This document shows positions 41,229-56,500 of a stretch of 64,000 nt of DNA, in pieces. How positions within the stretch are numbered: position 1 is the first letter of the stretch; each line of letters begins with the position of its first letter. The stretch is taken from NCBI RefSeq assembly GCF_000002235.5, contig NW_022145599.1:10566838-10630837 (forward strand), written 5' to 3'. The notes under the pieces are model-generated. The model saw nothing but the letters and a program-made list of their open reading frames with translations. It was not told the DNA's origin and did not search any database. The DNA is from Strongylocentrotus purpuratus (taxonomy: Eukaryota; Echinodermata; Echinoidea; Camarodonta; Strongylocentrotidae). Position numbers and translations under genes: made by a program.

Positions 41229-44200
41229 CCACCACCATCAAAATCACCACCACCACCATCACCACCATCACCACAACCACCATGCACCACCACCATTCCC
41301 ACCACCACCATCACAATCACCACCACCACCATCACCACCACCACCATCACAACCACCACTATCACAACCACCACCACCATCATCACCACCACCACCACCA
41401 CCACCGCCACCACCACCACCACCACCACCACCACCACCACCACCACCACCACCATCATCACCACCACCATCACAACCACCACTATCACAACCACCACCAC
41501 CACCACCACCACCACCACCACCACCATCACCACCACCACCACCACATCCCTCGCCTCATCAAACTTACATCTGGGGTTTTCCCTTGCTCCGTGAGAGAGG
41601 AGCAATCTAGACATGGGCATGTTATTGGTCATGACGGCGATGTCTAGCACGGTGAACTCGTCAGGGTTGGGCTGGTTCAGGTCTAGCCCGTTGGCTTCCA
41701 GACAATATTTGGCTACGTCCAGGTCTTGGTGTTCCACTGCCTCAAAGAGAGCTGGAATTTCAAAACAAAGGAGCGGCAAAAGTTTAATCACCCACACTCT
41801 CAAATTCATGCACAGTTGTTTAGAATAGTCATATCATTTTTTAATTTTTTTTTTTTTTTTTAATGAAAAAAAAAGCTTACGACGACTTCAAATAATGCAT
41901 ACATTATTTTCAAATATAAATCTGACATTATTAGGGATTGCCTGTGGAATAAGAATTTCTAAGGGACAACAGACGATTTTTCAATTGTTGCTTTCACATT
42001 TCCCTAAATGTATTTGATATCTATCATATTTGTTTCCCTAATGATTATTGGACAACATTTCGATAGTAATTTCCATATCAAAGTGATGTCCTGTAGATAA
42101 TGCTTGTGGATACTTTTGCCCCACCAGAGTCCCTTCAATATTTGAAAAATTCTAGTTGCCTGGAGTTCAGTGGGGGGGGGGGGGGGGGAGATTCTTGTCT
42201 CTAACAGATCGATTTTGGAATTAACGCTAGTATCGCTCAACTCAAGTTGACCTTGCCTTGCTTCATCGCCCTTGCTCTCAACTCCTAACTACACCCAACC
42301 AATCTACATCAAGAATTTATCATTTCATTAGGATAATTATTATCTGCCGCACAAGGAATTATCCAACAAGCAATTTCATTCCGTTAGCTCTCTTGTGCAA
42401 GGGTGATCAAGCATGTCGATGGAATTACTACTTTCCATTCCTACTTCATTATCAAAAATGCATAATTTCACAACAGAGTGCACATGATATAAATGATAGT
42501 GATCTTCAGTTATCAAGCTTTGTCGGTAGTCTGATGCTTGGGGCCTTTCATCTGATAATTTGAGCGCTTGCGTCACAGGTCAAATCAAATTGATTTTTCA
42601 TATTAATCAAATAGATTGCTGTCTTTTAAAACTTTGGCTATTATGGATAACAAGATTATTAAAAGTGTGAATTCTGCAATCGTTTTTCCCTTCCCATTTC
42701 TGTCAAACACGACTCTATAATTTTGATCTCTTATATGTCTGATCTTTTACTCATTATCAAGGACCATGATGTGATATGTATATAAATATATATTTGAGCT
42801 CTGCAGTTCAAAAGTTTAGAGCGTTAACTTGCCAAATAAAAAATTATTGTGATTATGTCAAGTTTTGGTACAGAGTATAACACATCACATCTAGGTTTTT
42901 CGACCCCCAAATTCAAATGATGATATCAAATGTCATCATCTACATGAGTATTAAATAGATTAGAGTGGTCAGACAATATGATTATGATAATGATAGTCTG
43001 TTCCAGTGTATCTACAAAGAATGAATCTTATCCAGTACACCTTCACTATTCCTGGGTTGAGAGAGACAACTATACATGAAATGCTGAGTCTGTGTACACA
43101 TCACGCAAGAATGTAAACTCAGTATCTCAAATTAAAAAATCAACAAGTGAATTAACCATTATGACCAAACTTTGTAAAGGATAACTTATCCCGTATATTA
43201 ACCCACAAACAAGGTGCTTGTTTACCTTGTAAATCAGAAATATATTTGGAATTTCTTCTGCCCTTGTCCTTGACGGAGCTGCCCCCTAGCCCCGTGGAGT
43301 CCACCTCGTTCATGCTTGCCCCCCTCTTCTTGCCCGAGAGGCTCCTCTGGAGTTTGTTAGGGGCGAGGGGAGACGGAGGAATGGAAGAGGATTTGCTCCT
43401 GTCGTCTCCTGGCACCAAGCTCTCCATGCTATGGGCCTTCCGGACATCGCCACTGTCAAGATCAAATAAATAGTGGGAGAAAAAGGATTGATTTAATGAG
43501 ATTTCATTAAAAAATCACCACAAAAAAATGAGAGAAAACAGATCAGAAATATTCACATATTGTATATTTGAAGCCAGAAGAGTGTTAACTCTGTGTTAAC
43601 CTAATGAGTTTAACGCCCTTCTGGCTCTGAACAGATGATATCGTCTGCTGCGAGCCAAAAGGGCGTTAACTCTGCAGAAAATAATGCGAGTTAATCCTTT
43701 TACTTGCCAAGGATCAAAACCCCCATCTGCCTTTTCGAAGTATACCGGTATATGATACACATCACCTTTTTTTGAGCCAGAAAGGCATTTACTCATGTAC
43801 ACAGAGTAAACGTCCTTCTGGCTCCAAACAGACCATATGCACAGTGGGTGTGACAAAACTTGAGTGAGGCAATCCACTCATCAGTCTATTAATACAACAC
43901 AAGCCTGCAAAGAGTTAATGCCCTTCTGGTTCTTAGCAAGCAGGTCAATAAATTATCATGAGGTTTTGTGTAAATGGCTAACATGAAGTGCTTAAAAAAG
44001 AACGCAAACTTGAGTGCCAGGGGCTTCATAGATTAAATGGCAATGTACAAAGTCTAAAAAGAGAAAAATACTTTTTAAATCCTAAACAAAGCACAAAAAA
44101 TCAACAATGTTTTCATTGCAGGTGTTCATTTATCTTAAATCAATAAACAGAACATAAATAGACACCAACCAAACATTTTTTTCTTCTTATAATCAAGCAT

Positions 44201-44462
44201 AATTGATCATTGACAATAAGAAAACAACCCCCAAAGGCCCAAGTAATGCGTAATCCAGGAACACTCAATAATCTTTAAACATTAGTTTTTTTTTATATAT
44301 ATATATACCACAAGAAAAGAGGAAAGAAAGGGGAAATGACATAAGTTGGAAAGGAGGGAGAGGTAGATGGAGAGGGAGAGAGAGAGGGAGAGAGAGAGAG
44401 AGAGTGATAAAGAGAGATGGGGAGGGAGAGATAGAGGGAGGGAGGGGAGAGAGGGAGAGAGG

Positions 44463-44502
<40 letters not shown>

Positions 44503-47500
44503 AGAAAGAGCAAGAGAGGAAAATGGATTTTCCAGAATCCATAAGATTAAGCATGAAATCCCTAAGCTGATACATCACACTTATCCCAAGGGTCCCAAAG
44601 CCTCCAGAGTAAATCCCTCTTATAAAACACAAAATGTCCCTTTCATCCTTTTGCTATCAGAGGGTTTATAGACCTGCATGTAGCCAGTAGGATAATCTTC
44701 TTTCTAAATTGCCAGTCTCGATTTTTAAATCCTTTATATTTGATATTCAACTATTTTTTAAAGGAAAAAACAACAACCAGCCAATTGCTTTGTGTAAAAT
44801 ATAATCTCTTGAATGTCGATTTCATTTTTGTTCCCATGGACTTTTCTCATCATTAGGATACTCTTCAAAACCAATCTGCAAATTCGGTGTCATGGGCTAA
44901 GCAATATGCAGACCAATCTGAAGAATTATATTTATTAGAAATACATTCTCATACATGAGATATGAGGAATGTGTTTTGCATATGACATTAATAATTAAAA
45001 TGTCAGAAGGTTGCATTGTTTGTTGAAAGCAAGAAGAGTGTTAACCTATACACAAATACACTTTGGGCGACCTTCCACGCAAGCCGCCGTAAGTGGCGCT
45101 ACAGTTGGGGGGCAGCTGGGGGGCTTCTGGATAGCACCTGAATGGGAAAGTTGAATGAGTGAGAGCTCGTTCGTACTTAGGCCCGCATCTACTGGCGGTG
45201 TGGTGAGAGTGCCTCCGTACCGTAAGATCGAACTCACAACTCTGCTCCAGCTAGCTAAAATTCCTTGAATTATTTATATTCTAACTCTAAATCATTCCGT
45301 CTCTCACTCTCTTCAATTCAATAAAATCATCTGCATGTTAACATACACGATAATGAATATGTGGGACACCGTTACAACGGCGTCTCCCAAACTTCGATTG
45401 CCGAAAACGCACGCAAAACTCGCCAATGACGGACATCATCTACCCATTCATCCATCGTAAATGAAATAAATTTAGACAAAATGAAGTTGAAATGTCCGAA
45501 AGCGGCAAGGAATAATAAGTGGTTTGTCTGTGAGAAAGCAATGATCGTTGCATGCAAGATGAAAGCGCAAGCTGATAGAAGCCCCCCAGCGTGTAATGAT
45601 AAACGTAGAGGGCTCACATCCATGAAAATTCGCCCGTATCGGTGTATATGATTGTGTGCAGTTAATGCCCTTCTGGCTCTCAACAGACATCCCCATCCAT
45701 TGAGATGAATTCCTTCATGAAATATACATGAACTATACATGAAGCTGTAACATTATCTCAGTTAAACCTTGTAACTTACAATATTAATATATCATATTGT
45801 AAAATACTTGGGTAATCCTTTGAAAGATTGCAAATCAGGGACCTATTTTAAACAAAGCCTTTTTTCAATGACAAATGACAAAAATCAGTGACAAATCTGC
45901 TGATAACCAACCAAAATCCTAAAACAAAATCTGTCATTTTGTCACTGATGACAGGTTTTGTGAAATGGGGCCCACTGATCTCTCAAGTTAGTAGAAAGAA
46001 GCATGTTGACTCGTATTTTCAAATGGATTAGTGCACTCAATACTGACCAAGTACCCAAACAAATGAAACTACACTGAGAAATAGATTACTACAATATGAA
46101 TTTTATCATGTATCATGCATCACAACAATATAAAGGTACAAAGAGAGAAATTATGAATTATTATTCTGCTGCATCAAGAAAGATATGTAAAAATGTTATC
46201 CTGCTATTAAACGAAGCTCATAACAAATCAAGTCACTGCCTCACTATCACAATGAAAGAAAAAATCACAACATGATGATAAAAAATGAAATGAGAGGCAA
46301 AACTCATGCACTAGTATGGTATCCTGCAACATTAAACAAAAGAAAAATGGAACACAAGCCGAGCGTGTTATAATGAATGGACCAGCAACAACAACAATAA
46401 AAGAAAAATGAACACAAGCCGAGTGTGTTAATGAATGGACTGGCCAGTGAAAGCTAGCCCTAGTTTCACGACAATGTAACACATAGAGGAGGAGCCCGAG
46501 GACAGAGGATCAAGTCTTACGTTGAGGGTTTACGAGGCATGGCCGCGTGGTGGTCGTCGACCAGGAGCATACTCCAGAGCCGGTCGGGGATGCCGTTGGC
46601 GCTGGCGACGTCGGACTCGTAATCACTGCATGCAGGGGACATTGTGACAATAATATGGGACATCATGCTCAAACAAAAAATTTCATTCACTACTTGAGAA
46701 AATAAAAGTTATGAAATGCAAACCAAATTATAGAAACATGCAAGGGCAGTCAAATGGTTCTAGTTAAGAGCAGGGTTTGAAGAATGGCTAAGATCAAACT
46801 GATGTTAAACTGGAAAGGAAGTCTACATCAAAGTGTTTCAGAGAATTCTACGGTCGCATTCTAAACAATATTGTATGTGTCCATTGAATTGCGTTTTAGA
46901 CTGGCAACAAAAGGCAATATCTAACTTCACAAAACTTTCTCACAGCAACGTTCACGTCTACTGCTACGATCCTACAAAGGGTATCGGCACAAGCCAAGAA
47001 ATGCTGGATAATTTTCACAACACTAGCAGCATCTGGTGACATTCACGATGACCCACACAAAATAAATCGTCACCATTAATAGAGTCAGGAGAAATAACCC
47101 TTATCCAATTTTATCTACAATGAATGGATCTTAAACTCCACATTAGCGATGACACATTGTTGGTTTTAAGTGCTCCAAAAAAGCTCAGAAGTATCTCTCA
47201 TTTATTGGTCTGGTGATTGCCGTGTCTCCACCACAAATATTTTTGATACACGCATGTTCGTGAGCTGATGTATTCCTCACTAGCACTTTACTTCTCTGAA
47301 TCAAATTATGTCATCTCGTCATGAATGATAAAGATCTTCTCATCACAAATATTCCAAGTTGCATAAAAATTGGTCTGAGAATCAAAACAATATCATGTTC
47401 ATATGTCCTCATTTCTTTTTTATCTAACCTGTTTGAATTAATTTTTGCTCTGTCCGTAGAGTTTAAACAGGTTCCAAAGAGTTTTACCAATCTTTTGATC

Positions 47501-50500
47501 AGTTGAAATATTGCGGCTACTACAAAAGACTTCAGGCACTAAGATTTATGGAGAGATATGACAATCTCATTAATTACACATCACTATCCTTCTATTTCAG
47601 TTTTAGCAGTAGGTATGCAACACTCAAAATTACATCATCTTTAAAAATAGTTATTCCTGACCTTTAAACATTACATAAAAATGGTTTTGGGTTTGAAGAT
47701 CTTTGGAAATAGACATAAACAATGTATTTTTGAGACTTTGGTCATCAAAAATGATATTTTTAGAAAATATTTTGAGGTACAAATGGCATCCCATGGTGAG
47801 TACCGGTACTCTAAATCATAAAAAAATATCCTTTGTTATTACTTCATTATCTACAGATACAATTCAAATGAGTAATTCATACAACCATTTTTTACATCTG
47901 TAGTCATGTGTACATGTCTTTTTAAAGCAATTCACTCGATACAAAGGGTAATAACAAAGATAATACACACAACCTATTCTGTATAAAGCATATATAGATA
48001 TGGAAAGCTTAATGTCAAAAGATAAAACACATGTTCACAAGTGATACAGTGATTGAACAAAAACTTACTGTTCAAATATATCATCATAAGAAACAAGTTA
48101 TTCCAAGATTATAATTTTTTTAAATATTTAATTTCTTCAAGATAATCCCTTCAGTGTGTGATCTTGCACGTAATTGGCCTAAAGTTTATCAACTTTTGTC
48201 CAGTCACAACACACACAAAGACTGCAGTGTGTACATTATCATGACACACAGCAATGCAGTGTGTGTATTGAACAGTAACATGTACACACAATTGGATACC
48301 AGGTACATTGGACTGATACATTAACAAAAAGGGGTGTGTATGGTATTCACTGTGCACAGGTGATAAATAGTGTGTTTAAAATTGTGTGTATCATTTCAAA
48401 CAGTAATGCTTTGCTACTTCATAAATTCACTTCAAGACAGGTACATGGAATGGTCCATTACAAACAAAAGGGGTGTTTTAATACTAACCTGTCCACACTG
48501 ACAGAGCGCTGTCTACATGGCAGCTTTTCCCCTCTCCTCTCCCCCCTCTGACTGAGTCGACGAGCCAACTTGGCCAAACCTCCATTGCTGGCACTTGTTC
48601 TTACTCTCTCTGTGTCAGGGGTCTGTGGAATGTTGAAAAAGGGGAAAATATGTTGAAAAAGGAGGAGGATATATGTTGAAAAAGGACGAAAATATGTTGA
48701 AAAGGGGGAAAAATATGTTGACAAATCTTTATACAAATATGCAGCACTATTTTGGATGATTAATTATTTTAAAAAAGAGAGATTTATATGCAGCATCATC
48801 TCAGTACAAGTGGTTCTGCGGAGACTGAATTATATTTATCCATGTCTTGCTGTCAGTGAGTGACATTTTTGTCAGAAAAAGCACTGTAAAAATCTACATT
48901 TTTAGTTATCATACTTTTTCTTCAAAAACATTTGAATCTGTAAGGGTGTGTCTACAAGGTTGTGTGAAGAGGTCAGTTTTCCCCTCCTATCTTCAAGAAA
49001 TATTATTGATTTTATATGTAAAAGGATAGAAGTAAAATGTGGGTGGGTATTATATGCTTACGGTAGGTCTGGGAGGAACAGGGTAGTATAGCTGTGATGA
49101 GGTCTGAGAGAAGGGTGTGTCTTCAAGGCTGGGTGTAGGGGGTAGGTACCCCTCCTCTTCATCTTCTAACCTCCAGGCCGCACCTAAGAAGGATAAACAA
49201 AAGTCTGGATTTAGACTACAGAAGAAAAAAAATCAACAAGTAAATATTCACAATGAATGATATACGCCTAAAAACTAAAACAACAAGTCATCTAAACATG
49301 AGATGGATGTAATCATGACATCACGCCACTAGCGATCTGATTCTCATTGATCTTTGGAGCAGAGGAAACAGCCATCATCGGTGTTTTGTTATTATCTCGT
49401 AATGTATTTTCCCTTTTTTATATTGTATGTGACATCTTGATGAATAAAGCATACTTGATATGATGCTGTTACATCATAGCATAAAACTGCCATATTCTAT
49501 ATTTACTATCAATAATCTAAGTAAATTCTAGTGAATGTTTATTTATTTGCCCCAAAACGAATGTCAGATGAAATTTCAATATGTACTTTTTGTGTCAAAT
49601 TCATGGGAGATGAATTTCTAAAATTCTAACATTCTTGTCAGTAAAATAATCCTTGCTTTCATTCCCCTTTCTGGTTCTGTGATCAATAAAGTAAACACAA
49701 AATCATTGAATCAACAAGTCTTGTATGTTAATAACATTGTCATCATCATCATCATCATCATCATCATCACCACCACCACCACCATCACCATCATCATTAT
49801 CAGTAGTCACTAGGAGCATCATAACAGTTGTCGTCCTCATTATCATCGTTATACCATCATCATCGACACCATCATTGTATTTATTCATCATTCTTGCCGA
49901 CTCTTTTATCCCTCTCCCATTACTAACACAAACAACTACAAGTGGTTCCGTGCGAAACGAATTTCATCATGGTACAACGCCTTGACTCCTAAATGATATG
50001 CAAATCACCCTACTTTTGCAGCTTTCAAGGCCAAACATATTGAATAACAAACGCAATCAGATAAGAAAGATATGCAAGTAGCCCACGCTTCTCGGTGTCT
50101 CGTTGCAACAGAGAGCGCACATATATATTTATTGACTTTATTGAGCCAGAAGGGCATTAACTTTTACACAGAGTTAACGCCCGGCCTTTCGACTCCAAAC
50201 AGGCGTTATGCTCTGTCCTTGCTAGTGATGCGTGATTTGAGAGTGGGCAAAGGAATAAATAAACAGCAAGCCGTTGAATACCTCGGTCAAGTGGTTCTTA
50301 ATTCAGTTTCTGGTATTGTTTCTCTGAATAATTCATTTCTAATGCTCTGCTGATATCAAAACGTAAAATTTTTCATTCATAAATACCCCGTATGATGAGG
50401 ACTAAAATTTTCATATCTGTTAAAAAAGCATTAAGGCTAACTGAGAATAAATGCCACTTATACAGACCCAATCCAATAACCTCAAAAGACCACACTTTCT

Positions 50501-53500
50501 CTGTTACTGTTCTTCTAATTAAAGGCAAGAAATGCTATAAAAATGTTCAACCTACCATTAAAATGATGTCATAGGAGCTTCACAATAATGCGCAAGAACA
50601 TTTATCAAAAGCATCTCTATTTCCCTTGTGAGTCGTAACCTTCTTCACAATGACTCTTCACCATCTTGGCTAACGGCTAAAGTGCTTATCGACAATTACT
50701 GATGCCATAATTAGACATTAAAGCCTGACGGGCCAATGCAACAGCTGTATATATAGCCACCGTTCTTGAAAATTGCACAAGCCTTCATCAAACTCTCATT
50801 AGCGAATCTGCTTTTAAAAGTTGAAGACAATTCTGAGTCGGTGAAAGAAACAGCACATAATTATGAAAAATATTGAATAGATGTGTGACTGATAAATAAA
50901 AATCATTAATCACTGTATCAACTAATTTGAACTCTTCTTTTAATTGGTGTATGAAGCCAGACACGTCACAGCGTGACCGAAGTTAAGGTCATGAAATATT
51001 CATTTCTTAATGATGGTTGTGAGTTGTGACGGAGGCACGTATAAATAAACCAATTTCTAAGACCAAGAAAAAAAAAAATCCTCTCCCGGTAGATTTGATC
51101 GCTAAAATTATCCCCATCAAATTGGGTCATTGCCCAGCGCTGGAGAATTATTCATGAAGGATTTAGAATTAATTATATGTCTGAGAAAATTTGGTAGGTA
51201 GTACTGGAATAACATTGGTTTCTCTAAATATGATAAACAATCGCCAGTGATGTGTGATGCTAACTCATTCAATTTTAATCAAACTTTTTCATCACCTTGC
51301 AGTTCTTTCTCTTATGTGATGTCCTTCTTCTTTTGATGACATATGTTCGGCTAGAAACAATAGACATGTAATACGGTATTCTCCTTTTCGATCTCTTTTC
51401 TCTTTTTTCTCTATTTTCTCACGCAGGAATACCAGACACAATTACGTATCGTTTTGTCAGCGCCAGAAGGGTGTTTGTTCACAATGTGATAAAGTACAGG
51501 AGTTAAAGTCGTTCTGGACCAAACAGACAATATGATCCATCGATCATTACCTCCTTGAAGTCATTAATTACACGCATTTGAACAACCGAACTCTCCCAGT
51601 GCCCGCTGACATTTGATTTATCGCAGGTCATCGTAACTATTTAACACATTAAGTGTTCACTTTGTGAATCATTGATGAATAGAAGAACTCGGTCGCAGAT
51701 CAAATGGGGCATCGGAAAGGGTGAGATCGCAAATGGAGCATCAACGAATGTTATTAGCATTGATCAGGCCTGATGGACACAAACTGAATACCAACTACAG
51801 CACAAAGAATTAGAAATCGACCCACTGCATGTCGGTCCAGGTCGCATAAATGTTGCAATCATAGTATGTTTAATGAACACAATGTTCCAAATACATCTAT
51901 TGAGAATCTAGGCAAATTATATTGGATTAAATTTGAAACTTGCATGCGATTGCAGCTTTATGTAACCTTCTAATTATTTCTGAGAATCAGGAACATTCAC
52001 ATTTAATTGTTACTTGCATTTGATAGCATCATTCTAAGTATGTCCAATGAAAATAAAGGATAATCATATTTGACTGTAACTTGCAGCTGATCGCAACTTG
52101 ATTGCAACATTCTACACATATCCATTGTGAATCAAGGAAAACTTGTTGGCAATCAAAGATATCCACAAAGATTGCAGATAGTCATATATTTCAATTTCAA
52201 AGAAGATATGACAATTGGTTGGCACATGAGCTTCAATCCATTTCTATAAAAACACTTGATAATTCTTTTTTAAATTGTATTGTCCCTACTACTTTGCCCC
52301 TTTTTTTTTAAGCTTCAAATTATAAGTAATCAGATGTAAAAATCAAGCCAGTCACCATACTTGTTAACCCCAATTTCAAAAGCTAGCATACTGAAACAAA
52401 ATAGAATGAGGATATAAAATTTCAAAATGAGAATATATGGTGAAAAAATGGGGTTAAGTGATCCCATGGAGAAAGCCTGGCTGGTAATGGGGGCATTTGA
52501 TGAATCATATCATTAGATTGCTATAATTATCCTCATTACTCTTCTCCAGACTCATAATTACATAGACGTCTGGGAAAATTTCTTAAACTGACAAAAAATT
52601 GACCTTAAATAGTCTCAGGAACAGACGGCATTCTTTGAAAAGAAATATTATATGAAAGCAATATTGAAGGAGTGCATGATAGATCTTCAATGATATAGTT
52701 GAAAATCATCCACTTTATACCAATTCTTTCTGCTTCCCTCATAAAGATACACTTTCGTAACTTATAGCAATACAGATTGGTAGCTTAATTCCTTCTTACT
52801 TTTGTAAATTCTTTGAGTATAAATATTTTGAAGATTAAAAAAGAAGAAAAATTCAAGGATACAGTGAATTAAAAACATTTCAACAAATAAAAGTTAAATT
52901 TTTATTTAACATTGCAGTTTTGTGTCTCAAATCCTGATTACTCTGATGCAGCTCAGGGGTCTATAAATCAAAGCGCATTTTAAAATCAATGCTACATGAG
53001 CTCGCTCCTTTCCGCACTCTGCAACATAAATATATTTCAATGTCAAAACTGCTCTCCAGCTAAATATCTCAGACTGATTGATGCTGTACTTTAATGATAA
53101 TATAAGACTCGATTGATCGAGAGGAATTTTTATTTCACGATGTTCTAACAAGTGTGAAGTTGAAGTCCATTACTCTCCAAGTTCAAAATGGACGCCAAGT
53201 CCCCCATCCTGTCTACTCCCGTATTGACTTTTTAATTTCACACAAGGCTAGTCATGTGGACGCGAGGCGACTGAGTGAGGATTAGGTTCCGTTCTCAAAC
53301 AGTCGACCAGCTTCTTCTTTATCAAGTTCGGGAGAAATTATCGGCCGACGAATGGCGGGGATACCCCTAGAATTAAAGTGTACCGATCATTAAGAATTAT
53401 TTTGTTTTGTTTGTTAGCAGTTACATGTTGTAATATTATTTTCAACATATAAGCATCAAATATTACTCCTGTAAAGGGATATTGCAAGTTTCAAAGCACT

Positions 53501-56500
53501 CTCAATTAACATAATGGCAACTTATTTATGAGTAGACTAATTAATAGACACACCAATACGTGTTCTCATAATGACACCCGGATCAGACTTGAGTTCCAAG
53601 GCTGCAATTTTATGTTATTCTTTATTTTCTTCATACTCTTTATCTCTTAGCCCCCCTCCCCAACCCACCCCAACAAAGCCGATTTGAATTCATACATTCT
53701 AGCTGTACACAAATCATTTTTTTAGGCAATTGGTACTCTTTAAAGTTGTCTGTATATAGATACATCAGAGAAACTCATTAATCTCTAGTTTGCTGCATGA
53801 GTCGAGACAGAGACCATGCATGACAATCATGAAAATGAGGCATTCCTGCACACCCTAATTAATGCTGGCCACACCAAACTTTGTCAATTGTGATTGGAGT
53901 AGCAGATAAGAATGAAGATCATATCTTTTGAAATGTTGAAAAAAGTCAAGAAAAACTTCAAGAAAACAAGGAGTATCTATTAGTTGGTTGCTTTTTTAAT
54001 AACAGAAGGAACCCATTTTAATTCATTACAAACACTTAATGTGTATAGATGAAAGTGATGAAACATAACAAAAAAAAAGAACAAAATCTAGAAATATCAA
54101 GTAATATGTTACCTACTGTTTCTTTGAATGAGTCAATGTAGGTATTAACTTCTTTCTGATCCTACAGAATAGAAAGATATGTCTTTAAAGCCACACTGTC
54201 ATATATAAAAAATAACCATGATGATAATTCAACTATAAAATATGTCTATGTAATTAAGTATTGGATATTGTTGTTGCTCACAGATTTACGTTAATTTGAT
54301 GAGCCTTCAGAACATGTTTTGTCACATCCAATACTTATTCAACATTTACAGATCTTTAAGAGTTTTTTCTTTTCCTTTTAATGTTGTTGTGTGACTGGCC
54401 CCTTTAATTGGTGAGAAACTCTTGACATCCAATACCATTACCACATAAACGACAGGAGGGGCCACTTGTATAGCTTTACTCATCCTTATCTCTGTGACAT
54501 GTCACCAATTCCTTGCATTATCCAGGGAGAAGTAGCATCTACCTGGGGCGGTTGTTTCACAAAACTTGTCATCAGTGACAAATGACAGTTTTTGTTATAA
54601 GCTACTGAAGTCCTCGCTTCTGATTGGTTATCAGCAGATTTGTCACTGATTTTAGTCATTTGTCATTGAAAAAAAGGCTTTGTGAAACAGGTCCCTGAAC
54701 TAGGATACTTACACGGTGCTATCATGATAGCCGGAGGGATATGTTTCTTGGGTTTCTTTTTGCGAAAGCTCATCTCGACGTGCCTCGGAGCGAGCCAGCC
54801 ACAGTCTGAAAAGGCTGGGTGCAAGTTATAATGCTCCGGCATTGAAAGTTTGGCAAGATAACAGAACCATATGAAAGCACAAGTGATCACAATCCAAAGA
54901 TGCTCACTATGAAATTACTGAAATTCACCAAACGTGATACTAGAAGATGACTTCAATTCCAAATTAATCATATGCTACTGCAACACCTTTACACAAGTGA
55001 GATATATAACCTGAATTGCAGAGCGACCATGTTTCGGTTGAAGTTTTTCGGTTACAGGTTTTCTAGGAGGATAACATCAATGAGATCCTGAAGAAACATT
55101 AAATACAAGATCAATATACCAGCCTCCTGTTCTCTGCAAGCAATTCCTTCAATAACAAGTGGTGTTCTTTTAGTTGTTCAGGTAAATTGTAACGAAAGAG
55201 AAAGGAAAATATCAAGAGCACATGCCAGACATCATATTCCAAATGTGTAATCACAACTATCCAATATGCCGCAGGTTAAACATGTTTAGTTCAGTCATTA
55301 TATCTTCTCATTTTCAGGAACAGTTATCGGCCACGCCTTGGTGTGGTTATATAAACATGATGATGCGGAGACGACTGGCAACATAATGTACATACTTGAC
55401 ATTGATTGATGGTCTTCAGTATCAGTTTTCTGTGCCGTTCCTATCGATGAGACACTTCACACGATCTAATCAACTTAAAAATGGAGTTTACTTGTCCTGT
55501 TTCGTGCATGCATCCACTTAATAAACAGAGAATGAGTCGAAAGATGCTTTTGTCCACGTCACAGTAGCCATTCCATCGTCATGCTGCAATAATTTTTTGT
55601 CCACTGCTGCCACTCCCAAAATCCTCATTTTCATAATGGGGTGATTAAAACATTAATGAATGTGATCACCATAGCAATGCATCAATGACAGCAGGCATTT
55701 AAAGCACATAAAAAATGTAACATGGTGAAAAGATTCCAGCACAAAGGGTGATAAGTTTTGGTAACATGTGTCGTCATCCCCAGGACATCAGAATTTCACA
55801 ACAAACTCGCTCAACATTTAAAATAAAAATCAAGTTGGAAGTCATGCAAATGGATATTGCAATCAATTGCTCTATCGAAGCAGCCGTATGTTTACAAGGT
55901 TAGTTGAAGATGATGAATAATTAAAACATCTCTACAATCAGCATTCGTTTTACTAGTGAAAGATCCATGTATCAATTAAAACGAACAGTTTTAACCTTGA
56001 TCAGCCGTTGTTTGCTTCCTAGTTATAGATCACAAGCTTTAAAAAAAAATCCAACCGTCAATTGCAAAATGGGAAAAGGGAATGGGAAAGAAGGCCCCAA
56101 AGAAAAATCTCTTGTGTCCCTAGCCAGCAATCTACTGAGAGTATAAACTGTTCAAGAAGCAACCACTTCAAGTCTATGGATCCTTGAATAGTTAAGGCCT
56201 GTAAAGTGAAACCGTACAGCTCGGCACAAGGCATCCAACAGGGGTTATGGTATAGATCGGGAGGGGGGGGGGGGGTTGTTACTGGAGACAGGGAGACAGA
56301 GGATGAGAGAAGATGGAACGCACGACCCATGAGTGTTGCTCTACTGCGCTTTCGGCTTTTCATCGTGAGGCGCCTCTTTCCCCCAATCCATCACCCAAAA
56401 CAAACCATTTACGCTCAAGTGGTAGAGAGCATCGTCCTGTAGCGTCATCTATCGCTCGTTACGAAAGCCGTCCGACCGTTTTCATCGAGAGCTGATCAAG

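Larger units (their letters stand above)
49184..54112 (-). other. ANKFN1 intron 3 (about 4.9 kb or more)
   Basis: AT-rich. It holds the (CAT)n repeat at 49738-49800 and two copies of the hairpin repeat (50142-50203 and 51461-51530). No exon is supported. Confidence 0.5.

Noticed and set aside
41072-41809. His-rich and Val/Asp-rich open frames over the CAC/CAT repeat
   Set aside because: They are repeat artefacts, except for the ankyrin exon 41569-41751 at one end.
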